A stretch of DNA of 64,000 bases from Plectrocnemia conspersa. Its lineage: Eukaryota > Arthropoda > Insecta > Trichoptera > Polycentropodidae. Made by a program: the position numbers and the translations under genes. Below the pieces are notes generated by a model that saw only the letters and a program-made list of their open reading frames with translations, did no database searches and was not told the DNA's origin. This document shows, piece after piece, positions 38,621-48,935 of this stretch. Position 1 is the first letter of the stretch. The number at the start of each line of letters is the position of its first letter. Where the stretch lies: NCBI GenBank assembly GCA_009617715.1, contig VTFK01000586.1, positions 45,161-109,160 on the forward strand. Reading direction: 5' to 3'.

Positions 38621-40480
38621 CACAAAATTAATTAACCATGTTCGTAATTACAAAGTAGTAAATTTTATAATAATCAGCGTTAATTATTATTTTATCGAAT
38701 ATAAAAAGTAATTTAGTCGATAGCTAGTATACTTATAAAAATAAAGTTATATAATATATATGTATATTCGAATAAATTAAGTTATATAAACAGATATTAC
38801 ATATTTACATGAACATGCAAGCCGTTTCCATGTTGTTAACATTTAATACTATCACTTCCCTTATCTCTTGACCTAATATATAAAATAACCTAAAATATTT
38901 TATTAAAAAAAAAAATTTAAAACCTTGTTTTTATTTATAAATGCAAAGTATCAATTAAAATTAGCATTTACAACTTCATGTAAATTAAAATAAATATAGC
39001 AGGTTTAAAGAATAAGAAATATAAATGTAGCTCTAATATATTATTAAAAGAGTAATATCATTTAATGCGTTTATAGAGAAAAATACAAAACAATAATATT
39101 TTGCTAGCTAAGCATTTTGAAAATGCTGTTATAGCGGTAGAGCCGGTTATTTAATTATATAACTAGTTATTAATATAAACCGTATGAAAACCTTATATGT
39201 TTATAAGTAAAGAATGATTTTTTAACTAATTCTAATTTGAAAGTAGATAAATTGTCTTATATTATATATTCAGAATATAAATCTGCTTTTCAAGGTTAAC
39301 ATTGAGGAAAATTATTGTTTTTGATTCTTAGAACATATTTTCTTCATAGCTTAATTTAATTATTATAAATATTTATTAGTAGACGATTGATGTTACTGTG
39401 AATTGTGAATCATCGAAAATATATTACATTTGCATTATCCAAGCCTTGTACGTAAAAAAAGTAATTAAAATTTGAACATCGCAAAGATATTGGGATATAT
39501 ATATTATATGATAAAAACAGATATTTCACCCAAGTTACCCAAGATTGGTCAATAAGTATGGAAGAGACGGATCGTTAACCTCTTCCCATTAACCGATTAG
39601 ATATAAACTGGAACACAATAAATACACGAGTTTAGCCCTGAACTCGTATCAAGTGGAGCTTACACCGAATCAACACAAACGACACATTTGAAATCTAAAG
39701 AAAAGCAGCTGTTTCTACTTCGGTCACTTTGAATCGCCAAGAATTATTTTCCATTAAATTGGCTAATAACTTAGTAAAATAAGGTTTTACACATATAAAT
39801 ATTAACCGCGCTGTTAAATTTCAGCGAAACTAGAAAAGCATTTGTGCGCAGTATAAAGAAATTATCAGGAGTTGATAACACAAAACAGATTATTTACTAA
39901 TGAAAAATCCAGGATATCCTGCATATAGATAAGAATCTGATGATAGTGATGATTTTGATAAAATTCAAAATAATATAATGGTATGGCAATAGAATGTAGT
40001 GGCGAGAAAGCGGATTATTAAAATGGTTCTTCAGTTTTTATATAGTTGTGTATTAAATAAAAGCCATTTATAAAATAATATATTATTACCACGATATAAT
40101 ATGTTTTTCTGTTGTTCTAGTATAAACATACAATACTGTGCAAAAGTCTTAGTTTAACTTAAAATTACCACAATAATTAAAAAAAACTGAATTGCTTCTC
40201 TCCAAAAGAAAAAATCGCTGATTTTTAATGTAATAAAAATGTGCTGTTTAGATTTTAAATAATTTATTTGGTTGAAGTTATATTTTTTTAATGTGGTTTT
40301 AAAAGTATTTAAATCAGTTTTTTGGCCTTAAATCGATTGTAAATAAATTACATTTTTTGTACATAGTTAAATAATTATTTTATTATATGGAAATTTTTTT
40401 TTTTTAATTTTAATTTTATTAAATGGAAAATTATTTTTTTATAACCCTTGCCTCACCACTTAAAAGTGAATAAGGAAACT
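38621..40480. other. Gene-free AT-rich stretch
   Basis: No gene, RNA or recognisable mobile element was found. Confidence 0.5.
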
Positions 40481-40489
40481 AAATTAAAT

Positions 40490-40615
40490 AGAGGGCGAGC
40501 ATCAAATACCTAGGTATACATTTGGACTCCAAGCTTAAATACACCAAGCTCAGGTCCGAACGGCTTGTTGCCATTGCGGCCCTAAAACCGATATTTAACA
40601 AAAAAGCGCATTAAA
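40490..40615 (+). mobile_element. LINE reverse-transcriptase fragment
   Basis: An open stretch reads IKYLGIHLDSKL followed by about 24 more residues. This is the 'YLGV-LD-KL' motif just C-terminal to the polymerase core of jockey/CR1-like non-LTR elements. It is a truncated scrap with no flanking frame. Confidence 0.7.
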
Positions 40616-40829
40616 AAAAAAAAATACAATTTGAATATACAAACAGCTAATTAGACGTTTTACTATGTATGGAGTAACACCACTTATTATTTCGTCATTT
40701 AAAATAGAGAGATAAAAATAATATATAACATGGCCTTCTAAATTTTTGGATTGGATTTCTAATACCAATAATGTAAGAACATTTTCATAATCATATTTAA
40801 AAATGGCAACAAATTAAGTTAAATTTAAA

Positions 40830-42465
40830 TCTACTTTGGGTCAAAATAAAAATTAAATCTCGGCCAGAATTTATCTACAAACGATGGCGCTAATATTGAT
40901 ATAAGTTCAAGAAGCAATATTTTTTTAAAATTAAAACAAATAAATTGTGCCAATAATAATTATATTAACAAATTAGATTTAATATATACAAATGTAAATA
41001 ATTGCCTGGTAATTAAGAGCGAATTAACATTAGTGCCGGAAGATAATGATCACCCGGCGCTAATGATGAAGTTAAATGTAAATAAAAATAGCATAATTAC
41101 GAATGAATCTTCCAAGATCGGCTTTGTTATGAGGAACGCCTTTCACTTTGACGATCCATCAGCAAAATCATTAAATCAAAAGCATCAGCAAGCCATTCTT
41201 GAATCGGGATCTAAAATTAAGAATGCCTGAATAACCAAGTACTCCCTTTTAGTCGAAAAGATACAGAAAAAGATTCTTAAGATACCTCTATAAATGGATA
41301 TTTGGCTATGATCTGTTCTTAAATCCCAGCACCTTTTTAGGAGCGTTGGGATATGATTCGATAAGTTCTCGCAGAAAGTTTTATATCGCTAAGCATTTCT
41401 TCAAACTACTGAAGGATGCTGTCGACAATCCAGCTATTCTCGAGAAATTCCAGTTTCGAGAATCACGATCGCGTCCTTATTTGATGCCCGTTGAGGCTAA
41501 GACGTTCGCACTTTATGACTCGCCTATGACTATCGCTATCCGGCTCCATTTAATGTCAGCTACGAGTAGTTAATCCGGTTCGTATTATATAATTTTAATA
41601 TTTTATGAATTTTTTTGTTTGCTTCTTTATATGTATTATTTTGTTTATTATTTGAATTATATATTTTTGTGTATTGAAATAATACAATGTATTTTTTTCG
41701 ACCTTTGTGACGCATTGGAGTAAGCTGTTCATTTACAGTGCTTTTAATTTAATTTAAATAAATAAATTAATTAATTAATTAACATACGTATATAATTCAG
41801 GGTCAGAATAAATATCAAATGGTTAGAATAAAAATATAGGACGATCATGTGAATGAAAAAAATATTATACCATTTGTAAATATAAATGGGTAATAAATTC
41901 TTAATTTATTTTTTATTAATCTATTAAAATATCTTGCTCGCAACTTAACTGATGGACAGGCTAGGTGCGAACGAGCGTTGGTCATAGTATTGAACACCCC
42001 ATGAATAACTCAGCGAACTATTTAATTTTACGTAGGACGCAAAGGTATTTAGAGCGATGAACGAAGCGGGAATAACGACAGGGTGGCGGTAAAAAGCACG
42101 CTTGGCTTGTTGTGTTGACGTCTGACAATGTTGCAAGCCCAACCAAACCATGTATTACTAAGCTGACCACCTGTCAACATAAAACTGATCTTGAGGCTTA
42201 AATACAGATATTATACATACTGAGTATGTTTGATAAATACTGACAAATTACACTGTAATAAATACTGTCTGAAAAAATGTTTCTGACCATCAGTCAAATT
42301 AATTCTTACCATTTAATATAATTCGGACCAGTTCAATATAAATTCTAGCGACATAATATAAATTCTAACTATATACTATTTATTCAGGCCGTTTATATTT
42401 TGATATGTATTCTGATCTTTAAATATAAATTCTGATCTGTGGTCAGAATTTATATTAAAAGAAAA
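40830..42465. repeat. Repeat family B, copy 2, split by a LINE fragment
   Basis: It has the same core as copy 1 (41870-42180) and the same flanking GGTCAGAATAAA / TATAAATTCTGACC units. The left array is broken: ACTTTGGGTCAAAATAAAAAT at about 40838 and AGGGTCAGAATAAATATC at about 41799 are 65 bases apart in copy 1 but nearly 1 kb apart here. The difference is the LINE fragment at 40890-41790. Confidence 0.75.
40890..41790 (+). mobile_element. LINE fragment, endonuclease end joined to RT C-terminus
   Basis: The frame from about 40890 reads KLDLIYTNVNNCLVIKSEL then LVPEDNDHPALMMKL, like the last part of an insect LINE endonuclease. After a break, 41346-41573 reads LGYDSISSRRKFYIAKHFFK and DAVDNPAILEK, the C-terminal segment of jockey-like RT proteins. 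The polymerase between is deleted. The 3' end is a TAAATAAATAAATTAATTAA tail, typical of LINE insertions. Confidence 0.78.
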
Positions 42466-42469
42466 GTTT

Positions 42470-42600
42470 AAATCATATAGTTTTACTAGCACCTAACAGA
42501 AGAATTATATTTTCACTGGTAGAAATATATGTCTACCGATAAAAAGGTATTCCGATATAATTTCACTGAAATGACATATTTTAAAAAATATTTTTGGGAT
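42470..42600. repeat. Repeat family A, copy 5 (end fragment)
   Basis: ATCATATAGTTTTACTAGCACCT and GAATTATATTTTCACTGG match, inverted, the 57.58-57.67 kb part of copy 7. TTTCACTGAAATGACAT matches its end. Confidence 0.7.
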
Positions 42601-42784
42601 AGATTTGAGGAAGGATTATCAAATGAATATTCAAATATTCGATTATTTGAATTATTCGCCTGTTTCTCAAATAGTTGAACATTCATTTAATTGATCGAAT
42701 ATTCGTTTATACTATACCGAATAAAAACTGGAAAATATCATAGAATGAAAGAGCAAGTCGCTTCAAAATGCGAGACAGTGAGAC

Positions 42785-43846
42785 TAGGGTTGCCATATGC
42801 AAAAGTGGAAAAGGAGGACATTTATCTTTGAAAGGAGGACATTTCAAAATAAATTTGTATTGTAAGAGAAAACAATAACTTCAACATTAAAATAATTTTT
42901 ATAACACACTGCTAATGCTAGCATTAGTAGTGTGCTAAACATATGTAACTTTAGTTAGCTAAAGTTACATACTTTTAACAAAAGTTCTTTGTCTCTTAGT
43001 AAATAGCTATATAAATCCCATACTTTTATATTGTATTGTGTGAGTATTATCGCCTTCACTGACTCCACATTAAGTCTATTCCATTCCTTGGTATTGAGGG
43101 TTTATCAGTGAAAGAACCCTCTCAACGTTTGCTTTATGAGCAGGAATGCAAAAATAAAATTGATAAATTTTCAGTAATTTCAAAAAGCAATCAATATGGG
43201 GACAAGACATATAAAAAAATGTAGCCTATAATCGTCGAAAATCTTGATCCCTTTGTCTTCAGATTTGAGGAATGACATCAAGCTGCAAATTTGGTGGTAC
43301 AGTTTCACATCATCAATGCTAACATCACTTTTTTGCAAGTACTTAATACAAGAAATCAAATCTACATATTTGTACTTATCGCATTCTTTAAGTGACATAT
43401 ATTCAAAACACTTTAACTCACACAGTTGTCGGTTTCATTTTGTCAAGTATTCAAGAGATATTTTATAAACACGTTGAAATTCGTCATAGATGTTCTGCTC
43501 TTCTTCCTTCCAACTTTCTAGGGCACGAATTTGTCTTCAATTCTGTTTCGCAGCATCCTCAATATTGATTTTAAGATGTTCACAATTACCAGTATTAAGT
43601 TCTCTTTTTGCTCTGCAGATGCAATATTTGCTTAAAAACATACATTAAAGAATATGTGAACTAAAAATATACTTCTGAATATGAATTTAAAAAAAATCTT
43701 CTGTATGTAAGGCGGCTGGTTTTGTTACTTTTATACTGCACAAACATTTTCAAAAAAGGAGGACATTTTAGGGTTAATGGAGGATATTATATTTTAATTG
43801 AAAAAGGAGGACCTTTCCTCGTTTTGGATACCATATGGTAACTCTG
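42785..43846 (-). mobile_element. hAT-type transposon relic with 8-bp target duplication
   Basis: The left end is TAGGGTTGCCATATG, the right end the complement of CAGAGTTACCATATG; AGTGAGAC abuts both ends (42777-42784 and 43847-43854). Repeated AAAGGAGGACATTT motifs lie inside both ends. On the minus strand a broken transposase frame runs from about 43570 to 43010. It includes MSLKECDKYKYVDLISCIKY (from 43398) and the dimerisation signature ANVERVLSLIN, then RLNVESVKAI. At 42906-42972 are two short palindromes. It is dead but well preserved. Confidence 0.9.
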
Positions 43847-43854
43847 AGTGAGAC

Positions 43855-44242
43855 GCTTCTTCTTAACAAAAAAAAACATTTGTGAATAGAATGTTTATCG
43901 GCGTATCTACAATGACCGAAATTCGCAGAATTCGAGCCCTTTATTAACGTTAAACGCTTATCTCAAAAACAGGTGTGCGTCGCAAATTCTTGTAAAATTC
44001 GTTTTACGTTTTTGTATTTGTTGTTTAACACGCAAAGATCAATCAGTTCAATAATTTTATTGCGGTTAATTTATTTCAAGTTATTTCATTTTTATGCAAA
44101 TCTACAAAAAACAAACGCCAATACGGATCCGATCTTTATGTATATCAAATTCCTTCCAAACATTATTAGATTAACAGCTTAACTATTTTTTAAATAACAT
44201 AGCGCACGCAGACGAACAACGGTGTTACGATCAGAATCGTGG
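43855..44242. other. Short intergenic flank, nothing recognised
   Basis: AT-rich to mixed DNA between the hAT element and the TATA-like site at 44243. A 69-codon open frame at 43973-44182 has no recognisable content. Confidence 0.45.
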
Positions 44243-44248
44243 TATAAA
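44243..44248 (+). promoter_or_regulatory. Possible TATA box of the FPxDxxKY-repeat gene
   Basis: TATAAA within GTGGTATAAAGCG sits at the left edge of a GC-richer block that runs to the start codon at 44682. The position suits a core promoter with a 5' leader of about 400 bases, but no initiator or transcript is visible. Confidence 0.3.
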
Positions 44249-44681
44249 GCGTTCTGTGGAATGTCGAGGTCGTTTTGGATTTATTTCGTCGGTCAGGTAT
44301 CTCTTTTTTCAGGTGTCCTCTTTGTTACTGTACGTGTGTACGCGGATGAACAGATAGACGCGTTCGTCGGCCGTCGAAGCGATTAGATAAATAAAAAAAG
44401 TGCTGCGGAGGAAGAAGGTGAACCGAGAGTGGTTTCCAGGTGCCGCGGTCCAGTTCCATCTCGACCGCCGGAGCGATTGCGCGCACTCTGGCCTGGTCGC
44501 ATTTAATTCACATTAAATATACATTAATATACACATTTAATATAACATTCACAGTATAAATATACGAATGCAATAGACTTTAACGCCATTAAGAGTCGAG
44601 GAGTTGGGTCGAATTCACTTTCGAGAGTCACTCGGCGATTGATCCCGAAACGTCCATCCTCTTCCTGTATAGTAAAAAACG

Positions 44682-47600
44682 ATGACCCAGATCCTAGGAA
44701 ACGTGGGGCTTTCGGCTGTGGAAGCAGTCTTGCTGGTGTTGCTTTGCTCAGGTATTATTTTCAAATATTTCAACAAATTGTATGCATTTTAATTTTTGTA
44801 TTTTGTACACTTTTTTATGAAGTAGTGAAATCGGAAACGATTAACATTAATTAGCCTCACGAGGCATTCCAATCACAAAATCTCGAGATTTTTATCATTC
44901 TGTGCAATTGCATTAATAAAACATTTCATTATATTTTTCAATGCCACCTGTCTATTTTTTGCAACAAAAAGTCAAAAGTAAATAGTTATTATTTTTAACA
45001 ATAACTTTCTTATATTTGGCTATTATAATTGCATTGAACATTCTTACACCTTTTTTTGCTAAAAGGATAAAATAGATTCATGTAAAATTCCAGACTGATC
45101 AGCTCAAATATAAGATCTCGTTTTATAGATATGTATATCATCGTTTTTTTAAATATCAGTAAATGGAAAGCTTTAGCGTAGTACATATGTATTTAATTTA
45201 TAGTTTTGAGCTCTTAGATTATATATTATAATTATGATTTTTCAAATAAAATTATCTGTTTCGTTATTTTCGTAATATATTGCTGTCGTTGTTTTTTTTT
45301 TTTGTCTAGCAGGTATTATGTTTTTTGTGGTACCCAGTTTTTTAGTAAGATTTTTACGACTATTTGTATTTCATACTTCACTGGAATTACATTTTATAAT
45401 TTTTTTTGACTCAACTATCTGATTTGTACATAATAATTATACTCTGAAATATAATCTGTTATTAATTTACTTCCAGCACTTTTTTCCAAAATGATAAATT
45501 TAACTAAAACCATTTTTATCTATTTTATCAACTAAAAAAGTTTAATATTAGCGAAATACTGTAAATGGAAGTAAAAAAGGCTTTTGGCAACTTTTCCTTC
45601 GCCTAAATACGTATAGTATATTAATACAATAGCTAAGTTAAATCATTAATCAATAGCGCCTGTAAATTAAGACAATTTTAGAGCTTAAAATCAGCATCAA
45701 ATAAGTTCAATATATTTTATAATTAATTATGTTTGAGTATTTTATAATGAAATAATGCTATTATTTTTTAACAAAAATAGATTTAATACTTAAAAGCGAA
45801 AAGAAATTAATGTTAATTGTTGCATGTAAATTTTATACAAATTACAACTAATTAAAAATAATTATAATGTTTCGTTGCTATTAAACACTAGAATAACAAT
45901 TATCTATAAATAACGTATTATTAAATTATAAGAGAGCTCTTAAATTAATTGTATTTTAAATATTACTTGAAATTATTTGGAGCTGATATATTTTGTGATA
46001 TGATACTTAAAAAAACTATTACATTATATTTTGTTATATTTTGTATGTAATCAGTCATTAATAACAATTTAACTAATTATACATGTCGACCTTATATCCT
46101 AAAGTTATCAATCATTCGATTGCCGAAAAATAAGTGTACAGCTCGAGCCATAAAATAATATATTTTACAATCTAAATATAATCATGTTAATAGTTGATTA
46201 CCAATCGAACGAAATTTCCATGATAACTTTCATCATTCATCAGCAGCGAGTAATAATGGGTTATATGCCAAAACGCAACTTTCGTACCCATCGAATGCGT
46301 TGACCTTAATGTTTCTTTGAAATGTAACTAAAAAATATCGAAACAACAACCGGTGTATATTTCCACTGTGAAATTTTCTGCATAACATCAAAAACTGGAC
46401 AAGGAAACGACTTTTAACAATAAAAAATGGCACTCGACGACAACGAACGTGTCTGTTGCAGTTTGCCGAATACAATTTTTTTTGCAATGTATTAAACTAG
46501 TTAACCTTGTGGTCAATTGTAAAGGTGGCGCGATAGGTTAACTCGCATTTTTGATTTCTTACGACGTTGTTTTGTAGATTACAAAATTATAAAATTCAAG
46601 TCCTGAACATTATCTTTTTTTGCTTAGAAAACGAGGGAAATATAACATAATACGATGAACCAACGAGTGCACTAAGTTGTTTACTTCATCGTAATCTAAT
46701 GAACTCCATCAGTTCTTGGTATAATTTATATTCATTACATGAATTTATTTTTAAGTTCGCTTCGACCTCATCGATGTTATCTGCGTGTCTGGTCATAGTC
46801 TGACAAGTTTTAGATATTGACGGAACGAAAATATAAGTATTTATATATTGTATTTGTCAAAAGTGCCAGGGCTCGTCGGGGTGCCTTTTTTTCAAGCCTT
46901 TATACAATCTCAGTTTAAATATTATAAATTAGTAAAACAAAATTATATTTTTTGAGCTAAAATATTCTTACCTTTTTAATTTTCATCGTTTCGAAAAAGA
47001 ATCGTATGTCACGCCGATGTCTTTGACCATTGTTTGGATAACCATTTCCATATTTGAACAAAATGCATGAAAGCAAATCATATCGATATACGCCAGTAGC
47101 AATGCGTTCCTAATTTTATTTTCATAAATGAATACATAAACAATTTTAAAATGTACGAGATAAACACATTCTAACAATAAAGCATTCTGAAGTCCTATAT
47201 CTTTCTAGCGTCTGATCTGAAAGATTTACGAACGTTTATAAACATGTTTATTCGATAATAAAGTTTCGACTTACCGATCGTTCACACTAAGACGACGACA
47301 GCACGATTTTATTGCTTTTGACGCGACTCCAAGAAGTATTTTTTTATGCTCTCCCATTGGATAAACAATTGTTTTAATACAAATTTTAACTTCAATTGAA
47401 AATTATTAATAATTACAACGATAAATATACTCTATTGTATTGTTCGTAATATTATTTTATACTTATTTTTAATTAATACTATAATAATAATGTTTTAAAT
47501 CAATTTTATGAAAATAAGTCATAATTATTATTGAAATATCATTTTGCAGTTAAACTCTGTAGTGCCTCAATTTAATTATTGTTAAAGTAAAAATCATCTC

Positions 47601-48739
47601 TGCATTTTTTATAATCTCTTTATTTTTTAAATTTGATAGTCAAAAATAATTATTGGGTACAAAACTCATTCAAGTTTTCAAAAAATATTAAAGTCCTGAA
47701 GCAGCAACATTTTCTGCATTCATTTTTTAACAATATATGATAATACCTTCCGTTAAAAAATTAACGGAAAACTAAGCCAAGTCAATAATGTACATAAACA
47801 AATATAACATAACAGTTATAACCTAATATAGATTAGAAGCACATCAAATAAGTTCATTCGTCTAACTAAATTGTTTTAATTGTTTTCAGAAGCTGTGAAA
47901 TGTGCAAGCATAGATGCATCGACTGAAAAATTATCTGACTCTGTGGTGCCCTTAGTTTTTCCAGAGGACAACACAAAGTACAAAATAATCACGACAAACA
48001 TAACAGATCAACAGCCGCCCCTATTGTTCCCTACCAATGACAACAAATACAAGATCCCTACGAGCATTCCGGAAACATTGCCAAAAGTACCACTGGAATT
48101 CCCGAAGGATGACAAAAAGTACAATATTGTTTTAAACAAATCGTCGATGATTCCCGAAAAACCGCCTTCTGTCTTTCCGGAAGATAAGGCAAGATTCAAC
48201 ATAATACCCAGCAACATAACAATAGTTAAATCTTTGACACACAAAGATATAAATCAAAGGCAACTCGAATCGACTAAATATGATACACTGAAAAAAGAAA
48301 TCGAAACTTTGACAAAAACGGATAAAAATGTTACACCGAATGCGAACCCAAAGTTAGACAATGAACTAATTCAGGTACCTGGGTCGTACATGGAAAATGC
48401 AGCGGTAAAACATCACGAAGAGGTGCACGGACACGTCGGACGTTGGGTTCTAATTTCGTTATCGACCTTCGTTATGTTAATTGTTGTCGGTTATGCAGGG
48501 TTCTTGGCGTGGAAAAAGAAAATAAAGTAAGAAATACATTAAAATTAATAATAATTAATTTAAAATATACTAATAATTGAACGGTTTCAGCAGTAGATCC
48601 AATAGTAGGCACATATTAATAAACGAGGAAGATTCCATACATGACTATAAACACTCTGAGGTTAGTAAGATTAATATGTAAATTTAAATCATACAATGCC
48701 AACAATTTCATCTTTTTTCTCTAATTATTTCAGTTTTGA
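44682..48739 (+). CDS. Type I membrane protein with four FPxDxxKY repeats, unknown family
   Basis: Four exons join in phase: 44682-44751, 47890-48526, 48591-48660 and 48734-48739, giving 260 residues. Exon 1 encodes a signal peptide (MTQILGNVGLSAVEAVLLVL). The lumenal part has four degenerate repeats about 25 residues apart: PLVFPEDNTKYKI, PLLFPTNDNKYKI, PLEFPKDDKKYNI and PSVFPEDKARFNI. It also carries several N-glycosylation sites (NIT twice, NKS, NVT). A charged segment follows, then one membrane helix (WVLISLSTFVMLIVVGYAGF), KKK, and a short acidic tail ending HILINEEDSIHDYKHSEF. Such a tail could hold sorting signals of the secretory or endosomal route; that is inference. Stopping at the TAA after KKKIK is the alternative to splicing at 48526. 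I do not recognise the family. Confidence 0.7.
44752..47889. other. Large first intron of the membrane-protein gene
   Basis: 3.1 kb, AT-rich, with a family A fragment at 47275-47390. No exon or other element could be supported inside it. Confidence 0.55.
47275..47390. repeat. Repeat family A, copy 6 (fragment)
   Basis: GCACGATTTTATTGCTTTTGACG followed by a CTCCCATTGG-like segment is the inverted form of the family A core (CCAATAGGAG...GTCAAAAGCAATAAAATCGTG). Confidence 0.7.
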
Positions 48740-48935
48740 AACTTCTGACAATATGACAAGAATTATTCATGATGTGCTGCATTTGAAAGTAAAATATCAT
48801 TTATAATTGAATTTCTGTGATAAAACGTTTTTAATTATTTATTACAATGGATTAGAATTAAAAATTATATATTATATAAATATTTCAAATATTACGTCGA
48901 TTTATTTATAACACACTTGACTATTCTAAATGCGA

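Noticed and set aside
41033..41230. 65-codon frame as a stand-alone gene
   Set aside because: Belongs to the LINE endonuclease relic.
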